Positions 39,959 through 47,941 of a DNA stretch of 64,000 bases are shown here, one piece after another. Positions within the stretch are counted from its first letter, which is position 1; each line of letters begins with the position of its first letter. This DNA comes from Methanocrinis alkalitolerans (GTDB lineage Archaea; Halobacteriota; Methanosarcinia; Methanotrichales; Methanotrichaceae): NCBI RefSeq assembly GCF_029167205.1, contig NZ_JARFPL010000005.1, forward strand, positions 1 through 64,000. Direction: 5' to 3'. Under the pieces are notes generated by a model, which saw only the letters and a list, made by a program, of their open reading frames with translations, was not told the origin of the DNA and made no database searches. The translations under genes were made by a program, and so were the position numbers.

Positions 39959-40834
39959 TCAGTATCCTCGAGATCGATAGTCGGATCTGAGGGTGAGAGC
40001 CGCCCGGTATACCGGACCTACGATGCTCTTCTCCTGGGAGAGGGTTCCCCTGGGAAGGTCCACCGCCTCCACGATCCTCGGGTCCATCTTGGTGTCGGCC
40101 CTGACGATCCACTCCGTCAGCTGCGAGCCTTCGTCGGTGAGGTTGAGGGTGAACTTCCCCTCCCTGTCGGTGATGCTCTCCACCGGGGTGTCGTCGCCGA
40201 CCTTCATCGCCCAGACGTCGATCCCGGAGATCGGCTCTCCCTGGAATAGGACCTGGAAGGCGAAGTCGCCCTTCCCGACGGTGGAGATGTCGTCGAGGGG
40301 TGCGATCTCCAGCTCCTGGCCGACGGCCTCGTTGGCCTTGGAGAGGTCGTCGTCGCCCACCGCTACGAAGGCCTTGGCGTAGCAGTTCTTCGGATAGGAC
40401 TGGGCTACGTACCAGTCGTCAGCCCATCCGGTCTTGTTGAGGGCGTCAAAGTCGATATCATAGGCGTAGGCGTGCTCCCAGAAACTTCCGTTCGGAGGGT
40501 TCGTAATGATGTTTGTCCAGGAGCCTTCGGAGTGGTAGACGTCGACGATGTAAAGGCCAGCCTCCTCGGCGACGAACCTGTAGATGTCCCAGAATCCGGA
40601 GATCTCTCCCGTTCCGTCGAGGACTATGTCGCCCGACGGACCGATGACGGTGACGTTTACTATCCCTTCAGGCAGCTCGGTGTTGGCGGTGGCGTGGCCG
40701 CTTCCCAGGGGTAGGTATACCACATCCCCGGGGTTGGCCCACCCGGATATCGGTCGCAGATATGTCTCGTGGCAGCTCGCCCCCGTGGTCAGGGCCAGCA
40801 CCAGCATCACTATATATATTGTGACTCGTCTCAA
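39959..40834 (-). CDS. Secreted DUF4198 (NikK-like) protein 5
   Basis: A 291-residue protein with signal MRRVTIYIVMLVLALTTGAS followed by Cys-His-Glu-Thr-Tyr. The Cys could be a lipobox-like residue or the first mature residue; either way His is next to it. GDFAFQVLFQGEPISGIDVW and GKFTLNLTDEGSQL are DUF4198 strands. DNIT/DDIST stretches are shared with protein 4, so the two are recent relatives. Own promoter in the AT-rich gap upstream. Confidence 0.78.
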   Translation of the reverse strand: MRRVTIYIVMLVLALTTGASCHETYLRPISGWANPGDVVYLPLGSGHATANTELPEGIVNVTVIGPSGDIVLDGTGEISGFWDIYRFVAEEAGLYIVDVYHSEGSWTNIITNPPNGSFWEHAYAYDIDFDALNKTGWADDWYVAQSYPKNCYAKAFVAVGDDDLSKANEAVGQELEIAPLDDISTVGKGDFAFQVLFQGEPISGIDVWAMKVGDDTPVESITDREGKFTLNLTDEGSQLTEWIVRADTKMDPRIVEAVDLPRGTLSQEKSIVGPVYRAALTLRSDYRSRGY

Positions 40835-41068
40835 GTTACCACCTGAGGGTCTATTGGTAATACTATTACATCAATCTTTCGCCTATTTTGCTATTAATTA
40901 AGAAGAAATGATTAAAAAAAAATTCCAGGCCTCCTTTCGGCGATCTTCGGTGATTGGCTAAACCTCCTTTGAGGAAGGGAGCGGCCGGATCCGGGGGGTG
41001 GCCCGGCAAGAAAAGGGGTATGAAGACAGCCAAGACAGTCGATTTTGGGAGAATGACAAAAGCTTTTG

Positions 41069-41109
41069 GTCCAAGCTTCCGCCTGGACGATCAGGCGGTG
41101 AGCTTGGAC
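41069..41109 (-). terminator. Strong hairpin spanning the stop of DUF1699 gene 1
   Basis: GTCCAAGC / CCGCCTG ... CAGGCGG / GCTTGGAC gives 15 paired bases around a GACGAT loop, overlapping the last codons and stop of the gene at 41091. The same structure recurs at gene 2. Confidence 0.6.
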
Positions 41110-41498
41110 TTGGCTATGTACTTGATCAGGTCGGGGGCTAGCCTCGTCTTTCTCTGGATGGCGGCGGAGGCATCCTCGATGGACTCGCCCTGCTTGATCA
41201 GGGTTCCGATCTCCTCGATCGCCTCTTCGTCGACGACGTAGTACTCGTCGATATCCTTTCGGTGTCCCCAGACGTCCCCCTCCAAAAGATCGATCCCCTG
41301 CATCTCCAGGAATAGCTTGATCGCCTTGGACATCGTCTTATGGTACGAGGGGGGGACCTGGACGGCCCGGAGGCGGGGACAGCTCCTCATCAGGTCGAGG
41401 AAGTCGACGTTGGAAGGCCTGAAGGCCAGGTGGACGATCCTCTCGGTGGGGTTCAGCTCCGTGATCTCATCTTTTGAACTTACAACTCTAATTCTCAT
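41091..41498 (-). CDS. DUF1699-family protein, tandem copy 1
   Basis: A 135-residue soluble protein of a family I know as DUF1699, found mainly in Methanosarcinales. Landmarks are VHLAFRPSNVDFLDLMRSCP, RLRAVQVPPSYHKTMSKAIK, LLEGDVWGHRKDIDEYYVVD and a C-terminal helix. About 118 of 135 residues equal copy 2 by eye. No catalytic motif or transmembrane segment is evident. The function is unknown. Its promoter (see 41534-41570) and 3' hairpin are shared with the paralogues. Confidence 0.82.
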   Translation of the reverse strand: MRIRVVSSKDEITELNPTERIVHLAFRPSNVDFLDLMRSCPRLRAVQVPPSYHKTMSKAIKLFLEMQGIDLLEGDVWGHRKDIDEYYVVDEEAIEEIGTLIKQGESIEDASAAIQRKTRLAPDLIKYIAKSKLTA

Positions 41499-41885
41499 GA
41501 TTTTTCACCTCAAGAATACTGAAATGTGAACTTAAGTATTAATAGTCAATTGCGTTGTATACTAACGTCCATATGCAACTTTCTCTCCATGAATATCGAT
41601 CGCATACTATCCTTCTTCACCGGGACGGCAGGCCGATCTATACAGAAATACGGACGATATTCCGTTCCGTCTGGCGGGATTAAATGGTCTGGTGGCCCAA
41701 ATGACTCTTCAAGCCTCTTCACGATCGCTTCCCATCAAAGAAGGTGCCCATCATCGAAGGCGGTCGATCTCCGGGGCATCAGTGCAGGATCATGATCTAG
41801 CGATGGCAAAAGAGGGGGTCATGGACGGATCCGGCCATGGGTTATGATCCGTTTTGGAGGCGGGGTCCAAGGTCCGCCTGAGGGT
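41499..41885. other. Gap between DUF1699 copies 1 and 2
   Basis: The first 75 bp hold the copy 1 promoter. The rest has no gene that I can support. Short GC-rich palindromic bits and GGATCCGGCC near 41825 are not convincing as a known element. The last 20 bp are half of the copy 2 hairpin. Confidence 0.4.
41534..41570 (-). promoter_or_regulatory. Shared DUF1699 promoter motif, copy 1
   Basis: On the minus strand: GGACGTTAGTATACAACGCA, a ten-base spacer, then CTATTAATACTT as the TATA box, about 40 bases before the ATG. The same two blocks occur before copies 2 and 3. Confidence 0.65.
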
Positions 41886-41904
41886 TCAGGCGGTGATCTT
41901 GGAC
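41865..41904 (-). terminator. Strong hairpin spanning the stop of DUF1699 gene 2
   Basis: GTCCAAG / CCGCCTG ... CAGGCGG / CTTGGAC pairs 14 bases around an AGGGTT loop, at the same place as in copy 1. Loop and spacer bases differ while the stems are kept. Confidence 0.6.
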
Positions 41905-42293
41905 CTGGCGATGTACTTTATCAGGTCGGGGGCCAGCCTCGTCTTTCTCTGGATGGCAGCTGTCGCGTCCTGGATGGACTCGCCCTCTCTGATGAGGCTT
42001 CCGATCTCTTCGATCGCCTCTTCGTCGACGACGTAGTACTCGTCAATGTCCTTTCTGTGGCCCCAGACATCCCCTTCCAGGAGGGTGACCCCCTGCATCT
42101 CCAGGAATAGCTTGATCGCCTTGGAGAGGGTCTTGTGGTATGACGGAGGGACCTGGACGGCCCGGAGGCGGGGGCAGATCCTCATCAGGTCGAGGAAGTC
42201 GACGTTGGAGGGCCTGAAGGCCAGGTGGACGTTCCTCTCATTGGGGTTCAGCTCAGCGATCTCTTCTCTTGAACTTACAACTCTAATCTTCAT
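41886..42293 (-). CDS. DUF1699-family protein, tandem copy 2
   Basis: A 135-residue paralogue of copy 1, differing at about 17 positions, mostly conservative (K/R, S/T, I/V). The same GDVWGHRKDIDEYYVVDEEA block is intact. All three copies are complete and in frame, which argues they are used and not decaying. Confidence 0.82.
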   Translation of the reverse strand: MKIRVVSSREEIAELNPNERNVHLAFRPSNVDFLDLMRICPRLRAVQVPPSYHKTLSKAIKLFLEMQGVTLLEGDVWGHRKDIDEYYVVDEEAIEEIGSLIREGESIQDATAAIQRKTRLAPDLIKYIARSKITA

Positions 42294-42727
42294 GATCTTT
42301 CACCTTTACAATTACAGGGATGTTATCTTAGTACTTATAGTTACTTACGATGTATAGTAACGTCTAAATTTTGAATGTACTGTGATAACAGCTTTCATAG
42401 AAGACGGATATTTTCTTCTCTTTCAGAGATCTCTTCTCGAAATTGAAGTTTCATCTATCCCGTCATCTCCGGGAAAAAGAGCCTTGGCAGGTTGGAATAT
42501 CAGAGCATATTCCCGCAGTCCCCTCAGCCAGAGGAGAGGCGGCCTGCCGGCGATCCCATCGATCCCGGCGTCGCCGATGATCGGGGATCTGTTCTCTCTA
42601 ACCCGTCGGAGGGTCTCTCCGGATATGGGGGTGGGGGGATGGACCCTCCAGAAGGCCCATATGGATATATGAGCAAAATTGATGAGGGGTTGGAGGACCT
42701 CCTCCCGGAGGTCGCACCATTGGAGCT
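42294..42727. other. Gap between DUF1699 copies 2 and 3
   Basis: The first 75 bp are the copy 2 promoter region. The remainder has purine-rich GC segments and a CATATGGATATATGAG palindromic stretch near 42658, but no gene I can support. Confidence 0.4.
42329..42365 (-). promoter_or_regulatory. Shared DUF1699 promoter motif, copy 2
   Basis: Minus strand: AGACGTTACTATACATCG, spacer, CTATAAGTACTA as the TATA box. Matches the layout and spacing of copies 1 and 3. Confidence 0.65.
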
Positions 42728-43135
42728 TCAGACCGTTATCTTGGACTTGGCGATGTACTTGATCAGGTCGGGGGCTAGCCTCGTCTTCTTCATGATCAGG
42801 TCGGTGGCCTCTTCTATGGTCACCCCTTCTGAGATCATCGACTCGATCTCGCCGATCGTCTCATCGTCCACCATGAAGTACTCGTCGATGTCCTTTCTGT
42901 GCCCCCAGACGTCCCCCTCCAGAAGGTCGATCCCCTGCATCTCCAGGAAGAGCTGGATCGCCTTGGACATTGTCTTCCGGTAGGATGGGGGGACCTGGAT
43001 CGCCCGGAGGCGGGGGCATATCTTCATCAGGTTGAGAAAGTCGACGTTTGAAGCTCTGAAGGCCAGGTGAACTATCCTCTCGTTGGGGTTGAGATTAGGT
43101 ATCTCATTTTTTGAACTCACAACTCTAACTCTCAT
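42728..43135 (-). CDS. DUF1699-family protein, tandem copy 3
   Basis: The most diverged of the three 135-residue paralogues (LAFRASNVDFLNLMKICP, DEYFMVDDETIGEIESMISE, ATDLIMKKTRLAPDLI). It lacks the stop-spanning hairpin of copies 1 and 2. The conserved core GDVWGHRKDIDEY is retained. Function unknown. Confidence 0.82.
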   Translation of the reverse strand: MRVRVVSSKNEIPNLNPNERIVHLAFRASNVDFLNLMKICPRLRAIQVPPSYRKTMSKAIQLFLEMQGIDLLEGDVWGHRKDIDEYFMVDDETIGEIESMISEGVTIEEATDLIMKKTRLAPDLIKYIAKSKITV

Positions 43136-43610
43136 GAATCCTCACGGACGGCGAGATGAAAACAAAATACTAATAGACACTTGTGGAGTGCACTAATGTC
43201 CAGATCAACGTATCGCAGCAATAACGTCTCCTAACGGAGGCAGGATCCGGATAACTGGAAGGGTCCTTCGGCCAAATCCGCCGAATATTTTCAGTATTGA
43301 TCTGGAATACCCCTCTTCCTACTTTGCATAACAATTTATCAAACCTTCATAACAATCAAAGGACAATGGTGGAGGTTTATGGCTGGCGCTCCTCTTCGAT
43401 CTCGAGGGCCTATCTCAAAGAAAGTTGACACACCGGCAGCTCGGTTCTGACCGCGATCGCTCCCGTAAGATCGCCGCCTGCCCTTCATAGCATCCGCCTC
43501 TTTCCCGGCGGCGGATCGCAACCGCCGATACCTGATATCGCCGTTCTGGGGTCTTCCCCTGCCCCGCCATATTTTTAACCATTGATCGAGATTTCCGGAT
43601 CGACCCCGGG
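43136..43610. other. Gap with copy 3 promoter and a 21-bp-spaced repeat
   Basis: The left 70 bp are the copy 3 promoter. Nine bases, CATAACAAT, occur at 43327-43335 and 43348-43356, exactly 21 bp (two helical turns) apart, which could be an operator. A TATTTTTAACC box near 43569 probably serves the gene at 43611. Otherwise I see nothing coding. Confidence 0.4.
43165..43201 (-). promoter_or_regulatory. Shared DUF1699 promoter motif, copy 3
   Basis: Minus strand: GGACATTAGTGCACTCCA, spacer, CTATTAGTATTT. The palindromic centre GTGCAC takes the place of GTATAC in copy 1. Confidence 0.6.
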
Positions 43611-43991
43611 ATGGAGAGAGGGAGTCGAGATGGAGGTATCAGAGGAATACTGTCGCTGCTGGATGGAGACCGCTTTCCCCGGAGCTTTGAGGCGGGTTTT
43701 TCTGCTGGGCTTGCGATGATCGACGGATGGATCCGCAGGAGGGTTTTCTGGTATCTGCGAAGGGAGGTGGTGGCGGAGTGGGGCGCAAGGAAGATCGGAA
43801 GGTGCAACAGATGCGGAAGGTGCTGCCGGGGGTGCCCTGCCTTCGATGTCAAAGGGATGCGTTGCCGGATATACTCCCGCCGCCCTGAGATCTGCAAGGC
43901 CTTCCCTCTGGTCCCCATGGATATAGCTGGGGTTGAGAGCTGTGGATACGATTTTGGGCCTGAGGTTGGGACGGGGCTCCGGGAGATTTAG
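43611..43991 (+). CDS. YkgJ-family cysteine-cluster protein
   Basis: A 126-residue protein with CNRCGRCCRGCPAFDVKGM and CRIYSRRPEICKAFP, the Cys pattern of the YkgJ/UPF0153 zinc- or Fe-S-binding family. The first 50 residues are helical and family-variable. Biochemical role unknown. A TATA-like TATTTTTAACC lies 40 bases upstream of the ATG. It stands alone between the DUF1699 array and a regulator gene. Confidence 0.85.
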   Translation: MERGSRDGGIRGILSLLDGDRFPRSFEAGFSAGLAMIDGWIRRRVFWYLRREVVAEWGARKIGRCNRCGRCCRGCPAFDVKGMRCRIYSRRPEICKAFPLVPMDIAGVESCGYDFGPEVGTGLREI

Positions 43992-44115
43992 ACCTTCGAG
44001 CCCGCCGGATAACCCCCAGGAGATGGCCTTGCGATACGTCCTGGGTCCTTTCCCACCAGGTTTAAATAAGTTATAATAATCTCTTCCCAGAGAAAGGTCC
44101 GGGCTGGTAATCCTT

Positions 44116-44388
44116 ATGAACGTTGACGAGATAGAGAGGTGGGTCCTCAGCGCAGATCGGCGGCTTCTCTTGATGAGGGCGATCAGAAATTCCAGGGTGG
44201 TCAAGGCGTCGGAAGTGGCTCGAAGGACGGATCGGTCGATTCAGAATATAAGCCGCGCCATAAAGGAGTGCGAAGAGCTGGAACTGGTGGAGTGCATAAC
44301 CCCCGAGAAGCATACCTGGAAGAAGTATATGCTCACCGATCAGGGGCATCACGTTTTGAGAGAGCTAGAAAGACATAAGATGATTTGA
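44116..44388 (+). CDS. Small winged-helix transcription regulator (MarR/ArsR-like)
   Basis: A 90-residue DNA-binding protein: VVKASEVARRTDRSIQNISR is the helix-turn-helix and ECITPEKHTWKKYMLTDQGH the wing. No metal-binding Cys cluster. It lies 22 bp before pycB on the same strand, so it may regulate pycB or itself. A good TATA (TTTAAATAAG) is at 44060. Confidence 0.85.
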   Translation: MNVDEIERWVLSADRRLLLMRAIRNSRVVKASEVARRTDRSIQNISRAIKECEELELVECITPEKHTWKKYMLTDQGHHVLRELERHKMI

Positions 44389-44409
44389 AAAGGATGGAAG
44401 GTTGATCTC

Positions 44410-46116
44410 ATGAGCAAAGTAAGGCTTACCGAGACGGTTTTTAGAGATGCACATCAATCACTTTTGGCCACCAGGATGAGGACGAGGGACATGCTCCCGA
44501 TAGCAGAGAAGCTCGACGAGGTGGGCTTCTTCTCCATGGAGGTCTGGGGCGGGGCCACCTTCGACTCCTGCATCAGGTACCTGAACGAAGATCCCTGGGA
44601 GAGGCTGCGGGCCCTGAAGCTCGCCATGCCCAATACCCCCCTCCAGATGCTCCTGCGGGGCCAGAACCTGGTGGGATACCGCCACTACGCCGACGACCTG
44701 GTGGTGAAGTTCGTCGAGAGGGCGGCGGCAAACGGGGTAGACATATTCAGGATCTTCGACGCCGTCAACGACATCCGAAATATGACCGTCGCCATCAAGG
44801 CCGCCAAAGATATGGACGCCCACGTCCAGGGCTGCGTCTGCTACACCACAAGCCCGGTCCATACCATAGAGCAGTTCACCAAGATGGCGGCGGAGCTCGC
44901 CGACCTCGGCTGCGACTCCATCTGCATCAAGGACATGGCGGGCCTCATCCTCCCCCACGACGCCTATGATCTGGTGGAGTCGATGAAGGAGACCGTCGAT
45001 ATACCCATCTGTCTCCACTCCCACTGCACCAGCGGCATGGCCCCCATGAGCTTCATCTTCGCATGCGAGGCTGGGGTCGACATCCTGGACACCGCCATAT
45101 CCCCCCTGGGCTGGGGGACTTCCCACCCGCCCACGGAGTCGATGGTAGCGGCCCTGGTGGGTACCCCCTACGACTCGGGGCTGGACCTGAAGCTCCTGAC
45201 GGATATCAAGAGGTACTTCGAGAAGCTGATGGAGGTCTACGCTCCCATCTTCAACCCCATCTCCGCCAGGGTCGATACCAACGTCCTCGTCTACCAGGTC
45301 CCGGGCGGGATGCTCTCAAACCTCGTCTCTCAGCTGATCGAGCAGAAGGCCCTCGACAAGTATGACGACGTCCTCGCCGAGATCCCGAGGGTGAGGGAGG
45401 ATCTGGGGTATCCCCCCCTCGTCACCCCCACCAGCCAGATCGTGGGAAGCCAGGCCGTCCTCAACGTCCTCACCGGCGAGAGGTATAAGGTCGTCCCCAA
45501 AGAGGTGAAGGATTACGTCAAGGGGCTCTACGGCCGGTCTCCGGGCGAGATCAACCCCAAGATCAAGGCCGAGATCCTGGAGGACGAGGACCCCATCTCC
45601 GTCAGGCCGGCGGACCTGATACCCCCAGAGTACGATAAAATGAAGGTCGAGGCGGAAGGGAAGGGGCTCGTCAAGAGGGAGGAGGACGTCCTCACATACG
45701 CCCTCTACCCCCAGGTGGCGGAGAAGTTCCTCAGGGGCGAGGCGAAGGAGGAGGTCCTCAAGAAGGCGGCCTCCCCAGAGGCGCAGATCGCCACCATCGG
45801 CGGAAAGCCCGCCGCTTTCAACGTCGAGGTGGACGGCGAGGCTTACCTCGTCAAGGTAGCCCCGGCGGGGATGTCGATCGAGGCGGCGGAGCCGAAGGCG
45901 CCGAAGGACGGGGTGACCGTCTCGATGCAGGGGGTCATAATCCGTTATCTTGTGGCCAAAGGCGACCAGGTATCCAAGGGAGATGCCGTAGCAGTCATGG
46001 AGGCGATGAAGATGGAGAATGAAGTCTACGCCAACAAGGACGGCGTCGTCGCGGAGATCTACGCAGAGGTGGGGGCGACGGTATCGCCGGGCGACATATT
46101 GATGTCCATCGACTGA
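44410..46116 (+). CDS. pycB: Pyruvate carboxylase subunit B (biotin-carrying)
   Basis: A 568-residue subunit that transfers CO2 from carboxybiotin to pyruvate, making oxaloacetate for biosynthesis in a methanogen. The carboxyltransferase TIM barrel (about 1-300) has TVFRDAHQSLLATRMRTRDM and the metal-site HSHCTSGMAPMSF (about 198). A PYC_OADA helical region follows, and a C-terminal biotinyl domain has the lysine in VMEAMKMENEVYA (about 532). GGAAGG is eight bases before ATG 44410. The biotin carboxylase subunit PycA is not in the window. Confidence 0.96.
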   Translation: MSKVRLTETVFRDAHQSLLATRMRTRDMLPIAEKLDEVGFFSMEVWGGATFDSCIRYLNEDPWERLRALKLAMPNTPLQMLLRGQNLVGYRHYADDLVVKFVERAAANGVDIFRIFDAVNDIRNMTVAIKAAKDMDAHVQGCVCYTTSPVHTIEQFTKMAAELADLGCDSICIKDMAGLILPHDAYDLVESMKETVDIPICLHSHCTSGMAPMSFIFACEAGVDILDTAISPLGWGTSHPPTESMVAALVGTPYDSGLDLKLLTDIKRYFEKLMEVYAPIFNPISARVDTNVLVYQVPGGMLSNLVSQLIEQKALDKYDDVLAEIPRVREDLGYPPLVTPTSQIVGSQAVLNVLTGERYKVVPKEVKDYVKGLYGRSPGEINPKIKAEILEDEDPISVRPADLIPPEYDKMKVEAEGKGLVKREEDVLTYALYPQVAEKFLRGEAKEEVLKKAASPEAQIATIGGKPAAFNVEVDGEAYLVKVAPAGMSIEAAEPKAPKDGVTVSMQGVIIRYLVAKGDQVSKGDAVAVMEAMKMENEVYANKDGVVAEIYAEVGATVSPGDILMSID

Positions 46117-46157
46117 GAACGCCTTCCGAAATCTCTCTAAATGGGAAGGATCAGCAG

Positions 46158-47036
46158 ATGTCGGTCAAAAGGGAACAGGTGCTCATCGAGGCGCTCCCGT
46201 ACCTCCGGGAGTTCTGCGACTCGATCATGGTGATAAAGATAGGCGGGTCGATCATGTCCAATCGGGAGGTTCTGGACACTTTCGTCCAGGACCTCGTCCT
46301 CCTCCGGTACGTCGGGATCCATCCCGTCGTCGTCCACGGCGGCGGCCCCGAGATCTCCGAGAAGATGGCCCGGTTCGGCAAGAAGTCCGTCTTCGTGGGG
46401 GGGCTTCGGGTGACCGACGAGGAGACCCTGGAGATCGCGAGGATGGTCCTCCTGGGGAACATCAACTCCAGCCTCGTCACCCTCATCGGAAAGCATGGCG
46501 GCAAGGGGATCGGCCTCTCGGGAAAGGACGGCCAGCTGATAGTGGCAAGGAAGAAGGCGCCGATCGTCGTAGACGGTGAGGAGGCGCCCATCGACCTGGG
46601 CTGGGTCGGCGAGGTCGTCCGGGTCAACCCCGAGATTCTTCTCATCACCGCCGGGAAGGGGTACATCCCGGTGATATCGCCGATAGCCGTCGACGGCGAG
46701 GGAAACAACCTCAACGTCAACGCCGACACCGCCGCCGGGGTCATCGCCATAGCCCTGGGGGCGAGGAAGCTGATCTCGGTCACCGACGTCGAGGGGGTGA
46801 AGCTGAAGCCCGAGGACCCCAACACCGTCATATCCAGTTTCAGGATCTCCGACTTCAGCAGGTTGGTCGACGAGAAGGTGATCACCGGCGGTATGATCCC
46901 GAAGGTGGAGGCCTGCGTCAAGGCCGTCGAGGGCGGGGTCCAGTCCGCCCACATCGTCGACGGGAGGAGGCCCCACGCCCTCCTCCTGGAGCTCTTCACC
47001 GACACCGGCGTCGGGACGATGATCGAGAGGGGATGA
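46158..47036 (+). CDS. argB: Acetylglutamate kinase
   Basis: A 292-residue amino-acid kinase that phosphorylates N-acetylglutamate in arginine synthesis. Landmarks are MVIKIGGSIMSN (about 29), VVHGGGPEISEKMARFGKKS (about 59), VNADTAAGVIAIALGARKLI (about 187), SVTDVEGV and GGMIPKVEACVKAVEGGV. The start ATG 46158 has GGGAAGGAT upstream. It follows pycB by 41 bp; a link through oxaloacetate and glutamate supply is possible but not needed. Confidence 0.97.
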   Translation: MSVKREQVLIEALPYLREFCDSIMVIKIGGSIMSNREVLDTFVQDLVLLRYVGIHPVVVHGGGPEISEKMARFGKKSVFVGGLRVTDEETLEIARMVLLGNINSSLVTLIGKHGGKGIGLSGKDGQLIVARKKAPIVVDGEEAPIDLGWVGEVVRVNPEILLITAGKGYIPVISPIAVDGEGNNLNVNADTAAGVIAIALGARKLISVTDVEGVKLKPEDPNTVISSFRISDFSRLVDEKVITGGMIPKVEACVKAVEGGVQSAHIVDGRRPHALLLELFTDTGVGTMIERG

Positions 47037-47054
47037 AGGGCCCCTCTCGGTCGA

Positions 47055-47225
47055 GGTCTATTTTCTTTCAAACCAGGGCGGGCGCCGGGCAGAAGCCTCC
47101 TCGATATGGGCCAGCTCCCCATGGACCTGCAAGATCTTCTGGGCTGCCGGGCCCCGATCGCAGAGCTGGAGGGGGTCCACGGGTACGTCCGCAAAAAAGT
47201 GCTCGAAGAGGCCGTGCTGCTGTGA
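47055..47225 (+). pseudogene. C-terminal remnant of an MNT-type nucleotidyltransferase antitoxin
   Basis: The frame reads GLFSFKPGRAPGRSLLDMG and LQDLLGCRAPIAELEGVHGY, then VRKKVLEEAVLL and TGA at 47223. This matches the second half of minimal nucleotidyltransferases (MntA), whose tail is ...LLDL...LLG..VDLV....IR..VL.EAV. The N-terminal GSxxxxDxD catalytic half is missing, and the frame has no suitable start. Its stop overlaps a HEPN-like start, as in intact MNT-HEPN pairs. Confidence 0.65.
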
Positions 47226-47293
47226 AAAATGATCGACTGTACCTCGTCCAAATCCCCAGATATCTATATTGTATCATCTTTCTCTTCTGCTGA
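47222..47293 (+). pseudogene. N-terminal remnant of a HEPN-domain toxin
   Basis: GTG 47222 overlaps the MNT stop (GTGA) and begins V-K-N-D-R-L-Y-L-V-Q-I, the typical start of HEPN/DUF86 proteins. Similarity ends after about ten residues, and the frame closes at 47293. With the fragment before it, this is what remains of an MNT-HEPN toxin-antitoxin operon. Confidence 0.5.
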
Positions 47294-47321
47294 TGGCGTA
47301 TTGAGCAAAAGAACATAAACC

Positions 47322-47762
47322 TCATGTTTGGGCTGTCTTCTGTTCTTTTCCCGCCTGCTCCTGATACCTGATCCACTTTGCGTGCTCGGTGGAGATCAGC
47401 GCCTCGACCCTCTCGGCGAAGAGGGCTTCCAGGGTGGGATTGTCAGGATCTTTATACGGCCCGGCCTTTGCCTGCCAGAGGAACTTCTCGTGCTTCAGCG
47501 CCTCGGCGGTGGTCCGGTAGTTCGTCCAGTTCTGCTGGAACTGGAAGAGCCCCATCATCGATTCGATGACGACGACGACGACTCCAAGGCCGCCGGTGAT
47601 CAACGGATCGGCCCTCAGCCCTGCGGCGAAGGGGATGAGGGCGGCGGCGACGATCTCGATCATCTTGAGCCACTTGAAACATCTCTGGTTCCATCTGCTC
47701 TTTTTGCTGTACCATCTCAGCTGATCTTCCAGCCGGTCAAGGATCTGTTTTTCCGAGGTCAG
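47322..47762 (-). CDS. DUF4231-type small membrane protein, start uncertain (CTG or frameshift)
   Basis: The continuous frame gives 146 residues: ILDRLEDQLRWYSKKSRWNQ leads into MIEIVAAALIPFAAGL and VVVVVIESMMGLFQF, two helices as in DUF4231, then a soluble tail. No ATG, GTG or TTG starts this frame. CTG 47762 follows AAGGTGAG. Alternatively, an ATG at 47811 with GGTGGTGAG upstream opens a 14-codon frame that ends at 47767; removing one A from its AAAA run would fuse it in frame to the rest. Function unknown. Confidence 0.7.
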   Translation of the reverse strand: MTSEKQILDRLEDQLRWYSKKSRWNQRCFKWLKMIEIVAAALIPFAAGLRADPLITGGLGVVVVVIESMMGLFQFQQNWTNYRTTAEALKHEKFLWQAKAGPYKDPDNPTLEALFAERVEALISTEHAKWIRYQEQAGKEQKTAQT

Positions 47763-47941
47763 GATCTCACCTTCGGGATTTTATGAAGCGCCCTTTTTCT
47801 TCTATATTCATGGGCTCACCACCTTAAAATTATATTGCCAGATGATGGCACGAGAGGGCGGCTGTCGAATCGGTGAGAAGAGCTTTTGGACAACAATTCT
47901 TAAGTATTAAGAAAGAAGAATTCAAAGAGAAGTGGTTTTGC

